A stretch of 64,000 bases of DNA from Notospermus geniculatus (GCA_002633025.1 NMRB01000221.1:382640-446639), one strand, 5' to 3'; positions 22,555 through 34,390 are shown, numbered from the stretch's first letter. Notes: generated by a model not told the origin, from the sequence alone. Numbers and translations: made by a program.

Positions 22555-23312
22555 TCACTGGAGTTTAAAGCAGTGGAATAGATTTCGTACTTCTGTTTTG
22601 TAAAACGGCAACGTGCAGCCATAAATGATGAAATTAAAACCAAAATTGCACAGGCCAATTACGTCACAGAGTCCAGAAATCTGGCTCAAAAGTTTCATCA
22701 TTTCTGGTCGGGCGTTTGCCTTTGAATTGACCACGTAAAGCGTCCAAAGGACAGCATTTGGTGTCATAAGGACGACGTACGTGATTGACACAACCATCAA
22801 GTTTATTAAGACTTTCGTGTCGAATTTGTCTTTGGGTGACGTCACCGCTTTTGTCGCGGCCCGCACGCGAGATCCGTGGATGACGCCAAGCAAAATCATG
22901 ATATTTGCGATTACAAGGAGAATGCAAGGAATGTAATAAAATAAGCCCCAGTCTACTACAGAAAGTACTAACTGCATTGTTACACCACTGATGTAGTAGC
23001 AGAGAAATATGCCATAGGCGTAGTAAACGTCGACCAAGATTGGGCGATGGATTGTTGTCAGGGTTGACATGACGCACAAAAATCCGATGACCGATAAGCG
23101 TGTCTTTGTGGTGATGCTGGCTCTCTTTAAGGGGTACCAAACGATGACTACTCTCTCGAAGGAGTATGCTACTATAAGCCACGCTGACATGAAGCCCGAT
23201 ATCATGAGGAGGTATTTAGACAATTTACACGAGAAGGATGACAATGTCATGACGTCCACGGGTGTGTAGTCGGTGATGTACTGCATTCCCTGCCGAGGCC
23301 ATACCGTAACCA
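22555..23312 (-). CDS. Rhodopsin-class GPCR, copy 1 (5' part in gap)
   Basis: The frame covers membrane segments 3-7 and the C-terminus of a seven-helix receptor. The rest is lost in the N run starting at 23313. Near the end of helix 3 the DRY-type motif reads ERV, followed by WYPL in loop 2. Helix 7 carries NFGFNFIIYGC in place of canonical NPxxY, and the tail is short and cationic. The ligand is unknown; the overall look is of an invertebrate peptide-receptor-like orphan class A GPCR. Most of the frame also matches copy 2 at the amino-acid level. Overlapping minus-strand frame 22664-23182 is only a shadow. Confidence 0.8.
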
Positions 23313-23770
23313 NNNNNNNNNNNNNNNNNNNNNNNNNNNNNNNNNNNNNNNNNNNNNNNNNNNNNNNNNNNNNNNNNNNNNNNNNNNNNNNNNNNNNNNN
23401 NNNNNNNNNNNNNNNNNNNNNNNNNNNNNNNNNNNNNNNNNNNNNNNNNNNNNNNNNNNNNNNNNNNNNNNNNNNNNNNNNNNNNNNNNNNNNNNNNNNN
23501 NNNNNNNNNNNNNNNNNNNNNNNNNNNNNNNNNNNNNNNNNNNNNNNNNNNNNNNNNNNNNNNNNNNNNNNNNNNNNNNNNNNNNNNNNNNNNNNNNNNN
23601 NNNNNNNNNNNNNNNNNNNNNNNNNNNNNNNNNNNNNNNNNNNNNNNNNNNNNNNNNNNNNNNNNNNNNNNNNNNNNNNNNNNNNNNNNNNNNNNNNNNN
23701 NNNNNNNNNNNNNNNNNNNNNNNNNNNNNNNNNNNNNNNNNNNNNNNNNNNNNNNNNNNNNNNNNNNNNN
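23313..23770. other. Assembly gap (458 N)
   Basis: The N run replaces the 5' part and upstream region of GPCR copy 1. The matching stretch in copy 2 (about 36594-37181) is about 588 bp, so the gap size is only an estimate. Confidence 0.95.
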
Positions 23771-24287
23771 GTATTGCATACGCCGCGGTACCAACGGGGA
23801 CCTTAGCTCACTGCCTCAATAGGTGTCACTAGTGGTTAAAACTATTGACATCCCTGTCCTGACAAATTTCCCACACAAAAGGCATCCATTGTATTGGACC
23901 GGGTTTCGGTGTGCTGCCCTCTATCGTAGCTAGGATCCCCATTGCGACATTTCTGTTGCCCTTGAAAACAGAGTAATGCAAGTAGGCGTAGAAACTTTGA
24001 GTGATGCCAGTCCAACTGTCAATCCTTGCTCCTTTTGAAACCTAAAATGTAACCAACGTATGGTGGCACACTCAAAACTACATCCTTTTCCCTTTCATCT
24101 ATTTTTAATGTGTTACTAAAACGGCACCTCTTTTGATGCAACGCATGCAAAACACGTCGAAGCTCCACCGTGTCTTATAATTAGCAATGACATATCTCAA
24201 ATCTATTGTCTGTGCTTCATTATGATTGGTGAGCGGAACCCTGTAGCTTGCATATGAAAGTGAAGCAAGAGTATACGGCAAGTGTAA

Positions 24288-24334
24288 CGTTTTTCAGTGG
24301 CACACGGGCCTCACTGAAAAACGTTACACCGGTC
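24288..24334. repeat. Hairpin GTAACGTTTTTCAGTG
   Basis: GTGTAACGTTTTTCAGTG and CACTGAAAAACGTTACAC pair around a short loop. It is repeated at about 37688-37734 and related to the element ends at 52548-52722. Confidence 0.7.
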
Positions 24335-24428
24335 GATGGGAATGTACCAATTCAAAGTTTCGAAGTAAATGAAGAAGTCAGAAGTAGTAAAGAGTACCAT
24401 TTGCGACCAATAAATGTTAAGAGTTTAT

Positions 24429-24592
24429 TCAACAAGCGTTACACGATTTGGCACAATTTTTACGCATCCAGTCCGGGTTTCTTCGACACTCCCCTCTCCT
24501 CGCCCATACAGTGCAACGCCAGCTGGCTCGGTACTTGTCACGACAATCAGGTCTAGGCCTTCTTCCTCCTTGTGGTTCCGGCTGGACTTTAC
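24429..24592 (-). CDS. Gene A terminal exon: Arg-rich linker and last ShKT
   Basis: The acceptor ATTTTCAG is followed by a Gly/Pro/Arg-rich linker and the ShKT core CTVWARRGECRRNPDWMRKN, then CAKSCNAC and TGA. It is 164 nt, entered in phase 1. Confidence 0.85.
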
Positions 24593-27500
24593 CTGAAAAT
24601 GAAGCAGGCGTCGTACATCTCCACGGAATACCATCAGATGGTAGGATTCAATGTTATAATCATTTATTTATTAGCAAAGGCTATTAGGGTAAATATCCCA
24701 CATCTACAAATGTAGGATGACTACGTACCCCATCCCTTTCACAGAAGGAAAAATGTACATGTAAAAATTAAGAAAAAAAATGGCATTACCACCGGGAATA
24801 GGCCCCCTATTAGGGCAATGAAATCCATATAGCCTACCATAGAGTGGAGGGTGCGGAAGGTTCATGAAATCAAAGACATGAGCAACAATGGAAGCGAAGA
24901 ATATTGTTATGAATATGAATAAAATCATGCCTATTGAAAACGTTCAGAGAAAACAGAGACCGAGGCTTAAACCTTACGTGGTGACGTCGGGGGTTAACCT
25001 GCAAATTCAATGGCAATTATGGTTATCACTGAAAATGTCCTGAACGAAAATAACTGGCAAAGCTGTTTGTCTCCACCTTTTAAACCTTGGCACAGCCATA
25101 GAATTCAAGAGGCTATCCTGCGGCACCTGGTTAAAGCAGTATCCAGTCCCACAACACACTCTCATTACACAGAGAGTACACATGCGGGGACATTCCATTC
25201 TTTGCTGCACAAATGAAGTCAGCGTTGATGAACAAGGACGCGTGTCCCCAGTTGGTAGGTATGTTATGGCCGTCACAAATTAAATAACTGAGGGCATTAG
25301 ATTTGGTCCTATCCAAATGGGGTCATTTACCTGCAAACTCATGGCGTATCTGGTGTCATTTTGGCAGGGCTTCAAATGAAATGGGGACATCCCCATATAC
25401 TGGTAGATCCATTGTAAGTGTTTTATGGCGGCTTCATTTCCAACAAAAGCAACGGTTGACAGCGCGTAAAATGCAATCCTCCATTTACTAGTATATAGTG
25501 GATGTAGTTATATAAATGAAACCTGTAGTGCCTCTTGTCCATGTGTCTCATTTCGCATCCCGTAATTTCCATTTCTTTGCAGTTTCCTGTCAGAAAATGT
25601 ACACTTACCACATGCCTTGCAAGACTTGGCACAGTTCTTCTTCATCCACTTCGCATTTTTTCTGCACTCTCCACTTGCCGCCCACGGACCACAGTCTGAA
25701 TCTTTGTGCTTGTTCTTGCATACGGGGCATTTATTGCATGCCATGGCGCAGTTCTTTATCATCCATCTGGCGTTAGCCTGGCACTGACCCCCCAGCGCCC
25801 AGTTATTACATTTCTCGTCGCCAGCTTTGTTTGGACATTTCGGACCACCGGGTTTCGGGCTACCCTTCCTTGGTGGACTCTCTGGGAATTAAAAATGAAA
25901 CGTTGTCGTTTGTGCAACACTTTTGTAAGTTTCAGAATCATGAAGCACCCTCGACGACCCCCCCCCCCCCAAAGAAAAACCCTTGGCTATTTGATGTATC
26001 AACCAAGCCAGACTAGCCTTTCATATTTACAAAGGTATAAAAGCTGTTAGGAACGATCGTTCTCGCACTCGGGGTCTTTACAACCGCTCCCCTTCTCGCA
26101 CTTGGTTCATTTAGGGAAGGTACATGTAACCTACGACGATAAATGACCTGAGATTCTCAGGATGATGTCCGAAGAAACTATAAGCTTCCGCCTGGAATTT
26201 CCAAGTACCGCTCGAGAAATCATGAGTTTCATGGCGCGGTAGTCACAGGACAAAGAGCAACTTACTTGGTTCTTTCGGGAATGCGTTAGATTTGATGCCA
26301 TGTTTGTTCGATTTTCCTGTGTCCTTGTCAAGAAAGTAACCTAAGAAACGAAACAAATCCTATGAATGGTGGTCCAATCTGTATATCATGCACTATTTTT
26401 AGATATATTCCTCTCAAAAATATCTCTGCATCAGTTACTCTTTGGTACCAGCATATACTGTCTGAAAAAACAGTCATATTACGTAAATCAACACTTCTTT
26501 CAATAAAGCCGTTTTAAGAATCGTCCATCTAGTCTGTCGTCACCTTGGCCTAGTTTCTGGTCAACATCTACCGTAGTGTGGTTCTATTATAAGTTCGTAT
26601 CCATCCTCGACCTTCCATCGGTTCGCCAAGGACTGAAACTTACCACAGGCCCCACATGTTTTTCGGCAGACAGTAGTCGCCCATTCGTGTTTCAAGCTTT
26701 CCCATGAGCAACCAGCCTTATTCGACGACAAATGACACCACTCGAATGTATCTTTACACGGCCCTGGGTGAAAAAAGGTGAACAAATTATGACGAGAGAA
26801 AAGTCGCTTCTAACGTTAGTGACTTTCCTCTCGTGTAGGTCTCGGGGTGGTAACGACCGACCACAACAGAATCTGGTGGCCAGGCAAGCTATGAGCGCTC
26901 CCAATTGGCATATTCAAACAATTTGATCTACCATTTGGCAGAGAGCGGATTGAACTTCGTGGTTAGAAGGTCAAAAAACTAACTTACGCTCGCAGTGTAC
27001 GCCCTCCCAGCCGGATGGACATTTACAGCGACACCCATCGCTGTCAAACTGGCCTCCATTCTTGCACGAGGAAATCGTGCAAGCTGGAAACAAATGGTCA
27101 AGAGTCACTCCTTGCAGCATGATTTTACGTGGAGACGCGGCGATAATGTACGTATCGTCGTTAATAGGGAGGTTTCGAAATCATACGATAAACGTAAACG
27201 TCAACGACAACTTTATTTTTGTACCGAAAATGCAATGCAAAATCTGGTTAATGTGTAGTATGAAAAATAACGTTGTCGTAAAGTTTTGGTTTATCGTTTG
27301 ATTTCGAAACCTCCCCAATAGCAGAACTCCACCGCAGTACCTTTTCTGGATGACAGGCACGGTCAGGAGACACCGTCGCCGTTCTTCTCCAGGTGAAAGA
27401 AATACAGGAGCCGCGCTGATATTTTAGGTAAGTCAGTTCGAAATTCCCCTTGAAATTGATGAACATCGGACGATCACGTGTACTCTGATATTTTCTCTGT

Positions 27501-29909
27501 ATTTTCAGATGACATTGACGAACACTCATGTGACGAAGTGCACCACATGACAGAATAATATGACAATGCAGTGTATATTTATGAAGCCTTCGTAACTTTG
27601 CGTTCACGCAAATCTATTGTTTGGCTGCACATGCCCTATTGTTCATTGACTGCCTTACAATAGATTTGCGTGAACGCAAAGTTGCGAAGGCTTCATTAAT
27701 ATGGCCCCAGGGTCGGACCGAAGACAAGGAAAGTGGCGCTGGCTGAAGGAAGTTTCTACTTCAATTTGTAACCTGAATTTTTTGATTGAAGCAATGTCGT
27801 AACTTAACTGTACAATTATCTGTGTATTTGTGTAGCTGTACTTGTCTGTAACTACTTCATAGTATCTACTTGTACATGTATATTTGACTAAAGACCTTCA
27901 TTCAACTTGCAACATGCGGCTCTTCATGTACTACTTACTGCATGTCGACTTTGTACCTCTGCACGCTGAGGCCGAGGCTGGAAATAAAACGAAGCTTATA
28001 GCCGTTATTCGTTGAAATATTCAAATATGAAGTACCAATGTTTTGTTCTTCATCCTATATACATTATTTACATAGTCCCTAATTGCGGTTCTTGTTTTCC
28101 CTGTCATTTTATTTCATATCTCTTCCTCGCTAATCGCAGAGGTCAGTAGGCAATAGGGAGGTTTCGCAAGCGCCCGGTTAGGCCCTACGACGACGTTTAT
28201 CTATTGTGTGGGTATACCCAAACAATAGATAAACGTCGTCGTATGGCCTAACCGGGCGCTTGCGAAACCTCCCTAATATTCAGGCTTGGCCAACTTGACC
28301 AATGGTTTCCGGATCTTAAGACATGAAGAACGCAAATCGTTTGTCCGGCTGATAGTGAACAATGGTTTCCCCCATGGACAATAGTTTATGCAGTCTGTTC
28401 AAGTCAATTACGAGATATCTCGTGAATAACGTGCCAGGGGCCATACTCACGAAGCCTTCGCAACTTTGCACGCACGCAAATGTATTGTTTGGCTGCATAT
28501 GCCCCATTGTACATTGACTGCGTAACAATAGAGTTGCGTGGTCGCTAATTTGTGAAGGCTTCGCCATTCGTCAGTTTCACAATAATAATATTATAAGTTT
28601 CAAATCGATTCGCCAATATGCATTGTTGCCACTCAGTGTAAGCCTCAGCCTTGACTGCCAATCGTTAGAATTCGTCGGCCTTGACGTGCCATGCATTCCT
28701 ACATGCTCCCTTTTCCACAGTCCGAGTGAACCACTGCCAGCTTGGAGGTTGGATGATCAGTTGGCCGAAGCCTATATACAACACCTTGGGCCTGTTTCAA
28801 AAAGTGACTTTAAGCTAATGCCATTAACTCAATGCATTTTCCATTTGGTTAAAGGTACCATGAGCTTAAAGTCACTTTATGAAACAGGCCTGCCTCTAAC
28901 CTGGCAGTGGCACACTCGGACTGACCTCTTCTGAACAAGAGAGTATTTGTGCTCTTAAACTGACTACTCAGATACTCCGGTGTTTTCAGCTTTACCTCTA
29001 ATTTCCGCAACCACCACTTTAGTCAGCTTTGCTCTACTTCAATTGTAGCGTTTAACTAATTGCAAGCTAATTAGCAATTGAGGATAATTTTGATTCTCTT
29101 CTAAATGCCATCATGTCATCCAAGTACAAGCAAATGCTTCTAATAAGTGACAACTGGTAGGCCTAATTAAACGGGCTCATTTGAGGTCTAGAAATCGCTG
29201 AATGACATCCCGATTTAAGGCACATTCTGATCGAATTTCGGCCACAAATATTCCTAGTAACAAGTTATGTAATCAAGACATGGCGCACTCTTGATTATTG
29301 TTTTGTTTTACATGTAGATTCATGACGACTTGAGTTGGTAACGACATCAGGACCAATAAGACCATACATACATTTGTAAATGCAACTTTTCCAGTCCTTG
29401 TCATTACATAAGGCCAAGTAAAAAAGAAATTAGTTAGATTCGTGTCCTTTTTTCCCAGCAGAGTGGGGAGGGGGGGGGGGTTGTTTTACTTTTTATGTTT
29501 TTTCTTGGCGTGACTGGGCATTGGTGCCAGAAATCGGACCATACAACATGTCAGCCATGACAATGTCAACATGCAGCCTTCTTCCAATGGGAAAACGGGA
29601 GAAACACAATTTCTGTGTGACTACATGTACAATACTAATGACATGTTTTTCATGTATTTTGTTTATTTTTTGGACGTTTTCAAGAAAATAAAAATTAAAA
29701 AAAGTTATGGGAGGCTACAAAATTCGGGGCGAGGGGACGCTAACCTAATCATTTTTTTTCTTGGCCTAACCTACGATGGCCACCTACCACATAGTCCCTT
29801 GTTCATACAGCGTTCAAAGCCCATTGGACACTTCCTGCACTGGGCTCCTCTCGCGGCTTTTTTGTAGGGTCGCCTTGCTGTTGTTGTGCCAATGTTATAG
29901 ATGTTTCCG
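24429..29909 (-). CDS. Gene A: 3' part of a CAP-EGF-ShKT gene
   Basis: Minus-strand exons in order: 29788-29909 (CAP end/hinge), 26988-27083 (EGF), 26644-26763 (ShKT 1), 26266-26340 (linker), 25609-25881 (two ShKT) and 24429-24592 (terminal ShKT, stop). Total 850 nt; every internal junction is phase 1. The product end carries four ShKT domains, a fold with three disulfides named after a sea anemone peptide but common in secreted invertebrate proteins and enzymes. An AATAAA overlaps the stop codon. The CAP exons 1-3 expected upstream are not found; the sequence leaves the homologous block at 31020. Gene B is a near-identical copy with CAP exons attached. Gene A is either a truncated duplicate or the other haplotype of gene B. 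Confidence 0.75.
25609..25881 (-). CDS. Gene A exon: two tandem ShKT domains
   Basis: A 273-nt phase 1-1 exon. Domain 1 has CNNWALGGQCQANARWMIKN and then CAMACNKC. Domain 2 has CGPWAASGECRKNAKWMKKN and then CAKSCKAC. Donor GTAAGT follows. Confidence 0.9.
26266..26340 (-). CDS. Gene A linker exon
   Basis: A 75-nt phase 1-1 exon (YFLDKDTGKSNKHGIKSNAF and then PKEP), related to the linker exons of genes 1 and 3. Confidence 0.75.
26644..26763 (-). CDS. Gene A exon: ShKT 1
   Basis: A 120-nt phase 1-1 exon starting PCKDTFEWC and ending CRKTCGACG. It has the same length and opening (PCKDT) as gene 3 exon 55776-55895. Confidence 0.85.
26988..27083 (-). CDS. Gene A exon: EGF-like domain
   Basis: A 96-nt phase 1-1 exon: CTISSCKNGGQFDSDGCRCK and then CPSGWEGVHCE. 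It has six cysteines in EGF order. Confidence 0.85.
27167..27316. mobile_element. MITE 'GGGAGGTTTCGAAATC', copy 1
   Basis: 150-bp element with inverted ends GGGAGGTTTCGAAATCA and an interior holding TTTTTGTACCGAAAATGCAA. It is missing from the matching place in the second block (near 40970). Other copies: 47931-48081, 57517-57665, 59407-59508, 60786-60935. Confidence 0.85.
27573..27709. mobile_element. MITE 'GGGGCCATATTYATGAAGCC', copy 1
   Basis: Arms ATGAAGCCTTCGTAACTTTGCG and its complement enclose CAAATCTATTGTTTGGCTGC. It is related to 28437-28566, 41221-41363, 42115-42243 and 55021-55160. Confidence 0.75.
28156..28273. mobile_element. MITE 'GGGAGGTTTCGCAAGCGCCC', copy 1
   Basis: An almost perfect 118-bp hairpin flanked by TA on both sides. 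It shares its first 11 bases with the GGGAGGTTTCGAAATC family but has an unrelated interior (ACGACGACGTTTATCTATTG). Other copies: 41813-41929 and 58167-58285. Confidence 0.85.
28437..28566. mobile_element. MITE 'GGGGCCATATTYATGAAGCC', copy 2
   Basis: Left end GGGGCCATACTCACGAAGCC, right end GAAGGCTTCGCC, and internal ATTGTTTGGCTGCATATGCC. It is a diverged member of the same family. Confidence 0.7.
28788..28890. mobile_element. MITE 'GGGCCTGTTTCAT', copy 2
   Basis: GGGCCTGTTTCAAAAAGTGA ... TCACTTTATGAAACAGGCC inverted ends, about 103 bp. Confidence 0.8.
29788..29909 (-). CDS. Gene A exon: CAP C-terminal/hinge
   Basis: A 122-nt exon (phase 2 to 1) encoding GNIYNIG, RRPYKKAARGAQCRKCPMGF and then ERCMNKGLC, matching the CAP PGGN..G..PY..G..C..CP.G signature. 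Confidence 0.8.
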
Positions 29910-29989
29910 CTGTCAGGAACAGAATTAGTATTTTCTTCTTTAGAATTAGCATGACATACAAATGTATCAGTATCGTCATACACACCTCA

Positions 29990-30245
29990 CACTTCCAAAG
30001 CTAGGAATCCACTGCTGATTTTCTGCGTTGCGACTTGCTTTGCAACCTGCTACCTGCGATTGAATGCGATCGCAAGGAACTGATACCAGTCGCCGACCGA
30101 TTGCCGACTGAAATTGACCACATCTTCGCCATTAGTGGAAATCACGTCTAGCGAGTCCACTACGGCGATCGAGTGCCCAGTAGCAAAGCAAGTCGCAACG
30201 CAAAATCAGCTTGAAAATCAATGGCGGATCCCTAGCTTAAGTGAG
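29990..30245. mobile_element. TIR element 'CTGATTTTCTGCGTTGCGAC', copy 1
   Basis: Left arm (AAGCTAGGAATCCACTGCTG... GCGACTTGCTTTGC) is inverted at 30180-30240. The second-block version lies at 43792-44060. Confidence 0.7.
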
Positions 30246-31020
30246 GAAGATTGCTGTGCGAATTTTTTACGTTCCTGTGCCAGTTAATCTGGACAATATC
30301 CCTTTAAACCTCAACAGATTTGCATTTTGACTATTCCATATGATAGGCAAGACCCTTATGCACGTTCACTGCAAATTTTGTTGAATTCCGACTAGTTGAT
30401 CGTATGATACAAAAGGACTGAATTAATGAGAACCCCACGAACGATGTGAACGCAGGGTCATCTGTGTACATTTGAATAGGCTGACGTACATTTGCACATG
30501 GAGCACAAATTTTCCTGAAAATCGCTCTCCTCAGAAATGGAATGCAAAGCATCAAGTTGACAGGTTCACCACAAAAAAAGTTGAAGCTCGTGCCTATTAC
30601 GTAAAGCCAAAATTCAGGCAGTGAGAGACATCTGGTGGCAACACATGAAGTGTATCCCTCAGTAAGTTCATCGTTCGCAGTTAAACCTTTATGGTTGATT
30701 CCTTTATGATGTCACTATCAAATGATTGACATCAATGGATAACCAATGGGGAACTGGAGGAACTACATGTACGTCACGACGGTCGCACCGCTCCCAGCGC
30801 CGATCTTTCGGGATATACGTCTCGCGGGTTCCCAGGCCCTGGGTCATTCTAGGAACTACATGTACTATTTTTGTGCATTTTTTTTACAGATTTGTAAAAT
30901 GCATCGATACAATATATTCCAGGGCAAGAGTGCTGGTGTCGCAAAATTGTGTTTCAGTCTTTGAAGAATCAGCTAAAAGGTGACGATACCGACAGTATGG
31001 CAGTGTGCAAGTGGTTTTAA

Positions 31021-31774
31021 ATAAAGAGTAATGGTCAGCCATTAAATTTGACCAATGACACTGTACCTTGGTCCATAATGACAAAACATAACAGGGTGGC
31101 TTAATGCTGGGTTTCTTTCATTTACACATCTGTTCCAACCGCAGCCGAGGAGGGTGCTGTTTTGCCAAACGACCTAGAAAGTTGTGAAGATAGATTTCAT
31201 TCGAGTCAATCTCCATCGAAATGTATGCTGAAAGTGTAGGCCTACTAGATTTATTTTCCAAATCGCCACATACCGCCATGTCGCTAGACGCCGATACCAC
31301 CATAAACTGCTACGACTCATTATGCATCTTTCTACATTGTATTCAACATGAAGTTTTAGTGGAATTGCGTGGCGGTTTAGGGCGGTGTAAGCTATACATG
31401 TAGGTGGAAAGTGCGGCTCTATTGGGCTAGAAAACGAGAAAACCTGTTCCATCTGGTTGTTGGTGCTACTGTACAGAGTTGCTTTGACGAATATTGGTCA
31501 CAAGGTTGATTTAGAACTGATGCAACACATGCTGGCCCCACATTACCTGCGTGTAATGCCCGCACATAGATTTCGAACAATAGTTCGAGCCATATTGGTA
31601 GTCTTTATATTCATCATACCAACCAACTTTGATTGATCTGCAAATGAAAATGACGAGTTCAAACTACTTTTGAGTATCCCAACATGACAAACAACAAACG
31701 CATAACGTATTTTTTTCACTGCGTGCAATGAGGCTGCCATGCGATATAGCACTCCGCAAAGATATCACAGTGAG
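31021..31774. other. Unique spacer between the two duplicated blocks
   Basis: About 750 bp with no match elsewhere in the window and no recognisable exon. It joins block 1 to block 2 with no N, so this junction lies inside one contig. Confidence 0.5.
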
Positions 31775-31930
31775 TGATATTTTACGCCAAGATTTAAACT
31801 TTTTACTCCACGGTTAAAATTCGTTAAATAGAAATTAAAAATAAGTGATAGGAAACATTGGTTGGTATTCATACAAATTAGCAATAGCATAGCGAGGTTC
31901 AATGTAAATTTACTTCAATGGAAAATGTAC

Positions 31931-31958
31931 ATGTATATGTATATGTATATGTATATGT
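31931..31958 (+). repeat. TATATG microsatellite
   Basis: A short run of TATATG units precedes the EGF exon of block 2; the matching place in block 1 has only one or two units. Confidence 0.7.
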
Positions 31959-31991
31959 AATAATAATAGAAATTTGTGTGTCGTCCTTTAG

Positions 31992-32087
31992 CTTGTACTA
32001 TTACGGCGTGTAAGAACGGCGGCCAACTGGACAAGTCAGCTTGTTTTTGCAAGTGTGCCGAGGGTTTTTCTGGGCGTGAGTGCGAAG
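31992..32087 (+). CDS. Duplicate EGF exon (block 2 copy of gene 1)
   Basis: The 96-nt exon is one base different (synonymous) from gene 1 exon 18529-18624, with acceptor and donor intact. No CAP exons precede it in block 2, so the gene copy is 5'-truncated. Confidence 0.8.
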
Positions 32088-32411
32088 GTACGTCTACACT
32101 ACAGGGTAGATAACTGTAATGGTGAATATAAAAGGCAACGCGATCTCCGCGTGCATGGCACGGCATTGTTGGGGATAAACTGAAGTATCACCAAAAGACG
32201 GCAATCAAGAGCTCTATTACATACAACAGAGCCGACGCCACCGTCCGTCACGATGTGTGATTGGCTGAAATATATCGAGCATGTCGGGAGGCACAATGGC
32301 TGGTAGGATCATCCGTCCATGAAATCAGCATCCTATGGATGAACTGATGACTAGGCCTAATCTCTCAACTTGGAGGCCATTTTATGTTCTTAATGTACAT
32401 TTTCATTTCAG

Positions 32412-32438
32412 AGCCTTGTAAAGATAAATCGAAGTGTG
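32412..32438 (+). CDS. Duplicate collapsed ShKT exon
   Basis: 27 nt (EPCKDKSKC) with intact splice signals, matching 18937-18963. It has the same 93-nt internal loss, so that loss predates the block duplication or allele split. Confidence 0.7.
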
Positions 32439-32781
32439 GTATGTTGTTTGTTGAATAGTACTTCTACTACAAGAGGCTTGAGACATTCAAGCAGAATGAC
32501 AATCCGTTGCAGCGAAATTTGAGTAGGGTAATCAATGGAAACTTGGTCGCCTCTATTGTCATCTCCGAGGTTGCAGGTTTGATCTCGGCCGGCACCCGTT
32601 CTTAAGATAATAGAGAATGAACTTTCTTCAAAAACACATGTTTCTCTGGACACTCCGTTTTCATCCTGGTGTCGCTCAGCATTGTCTTTAGGGCTGATAA
32701 TGCCATACCGGTATGTTCGTATGTAAATATACATGTACATGTAGGCCTACATGAATACATGCATTTACCTTTTACCTCACC

Positions 32782-33091
32782 GTACTATTACAGCAGCTTA
32801 TAAAGAGAGATTCTCGGACACCGGATTTTTTTTAAAAATCGGATGTTGATTTTTTTTTTGGAGAGAATTGGATATTGATTTTTCAGAAACTTTTGACCTT
32901 GATTCACACATATATGAAGTTCGCCTGATATGAGTTAACTCATATCAGGCGAACTTCATATATGTGTGAATCAAGGTCAAAAGTTTCTGAAAAATCAATA
33001 TCCAATTCTCTCCAAAAAAAAAATCAACATCCGATTTTTAAAAAAAATCCGGTGTCCGAGAATCTCTCTTTATAAGCTGCTGTAATAGTAC
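32782..33091. repeat. Perfect 310-bp palindrome
   Basis: Two 155-base arms meet at GAGTTAACTC (centre between 32936 and 32937). The right arm ends CTGTAATAGTAC at the N of 33092. The left arm starts in the conserved GTACTATTACAG next to the gene 1 linker-exon acceptor. It is either a real foldback element or a contig-end artefact. Confidence 0.85.
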
Positions 33092-33092
33092 N
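33092..33092. other. Assembly join (single N)
   Basis: It sits between the palindrome and a poly-G run that matches 19565-19575 of block 1. Confidence 0.9.
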
Positions 33093-33576
33093 GGGGGGGG
33101 GGGCTGAAAAATTCACCCACTGAGTTTATATTAGACCCTCCATGGTAAACCGTTGGGTTACTTTGTAGCTCAGTTGGGTTTTTACGTCCCAGAATGTGAG
33201 TTACTGGATGAAAAAATTGAAACAAGGAATTGGGTCAACTTGACCCTGAGTTTAAGTTTCGATTATATTGGCCCAGTCTTGTTTTGACCCATCAGGGAGA
33301 GTGAAATGTCTTTCATATAGGCAAAAATTGATGTACAGAAGGGTGACTGATTCAGGTGCATCAAAACAATGGAGAGCCGCTTGTGTCGCATCCTGAAGAA
33401 ATCAAATCCTCTCAACATCGGTCACTTTCTCGCTCTCACGAGGCCCTGGACAAACCGACCGCGTTCTGTGGAGTAGAATGGCCATGACGTCCGTCAAGAT
33501 AGCTTTTTCAAATACATTATACATGTACATGTAGGCCTACTCCACTGCGCGCATATGAAACTAATAAGTTCTTTAA

Positions 33577-33931
33577 AGGCAGACTCCACCCATTGTGTTA
33601 AATTTTGAATTTTTGAAATATCGTTAATACATGTACATTCAAATTCATTGATATCTGCAACACACGTCTTTTTTTTTAAATCAGCAAACTGATCATTTTA
33701 AGTATTTTAATTGGATCCCAAGGGGACCATTGCATAGCATACATGATGTCGTGTAGGCCTATGCTCAATGCATATTTATGAAGGTAAACCAATAGGCCTA
33801 GGCATTCACAGTAATTAGCTCATTCACTACAAAGGTCGTCAGCCTATTGACACCAGTGACATCACAATTCATGGCAATAGTCTACATGGATTGATAAAAA
33901 TTCAAAAGTTTTCAATGACAGGAGTCTCCCT
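33577..33931. mobile_element. TTAA-flanked MITE (AGGGAGACTCCA ends), copy 2
   Basis: Block 2 version of 20033-20382, between TTAA at 33573-33576 and 33932-33935. The left end has a G-to-C change (AGGCAGACTCC). Confidence 0.65.
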
Positions 33932-33977
33932 TTAAAAGCCAACATGTAATAAATACAGTATGACAATTTTGTTTCAG

Positions 33978-34000
33978 CTGCGTCAGGATTCGGGCGTTGA
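33978..34000 (+). CDS. Block 2 copy of the possible terminal exon
   Basis: The sequence and acceptor are identical to 20426-20448. The upstream linker exon is missing in block 2, so this copy is probably not used. Confidence 0.35.
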
Positions 34001-34253
34001 AGTTTTGACCTCTCCTGCAATTTAACGTACATGTACTCTCCGCATTAAATCCAGCTTCGTTTTCCTGTAACGTTACGTGTAGCTGATTCGTTCTGTATTG
34101 TTTGCAAGGAACTTATTAAATGTGCGAACTGCTAGCGTTGACAAGCGTTGCTAGAACATATTCTTGAACTGTTAAACCAGCAGCAGCATTTAGACAGTAG
34201 GCGATATTGCAAGCGATCTAACGGCAAGTGAGCAAAATCGGCTGTAGAAGCCA

Positions 34254-34380
34254 GGGCCCGTATAAGGTGGGATAAGGGAGGTAGAGCTTATTTCAGGTAT
34301 ACATGTAACTTCACGTAAAAACGTTAAGTTATACCATGGAATTAGCTCTACCTCCCTTATTCCACCTTTATGCATACGGG
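34254..34380. mobile_element. MITE 'GGGCCCGTATAAGGTGGGAT', copy 2
   Basis: Block 2 version of 20703-20832; its right end stops at GCATACGGG. Confidence 0.75.
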
Positions 34381-34390
34381 GGTGTGCACT

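Noticed and set aside
22664-23182. Minus-strand 172-codon frame overlapping GPCR copy 1 (and 35976-36455 in copy 2)
   Set aside because: It lies in another frame of the receptor, has no domain, and its length follows from codon bias of the real frame.
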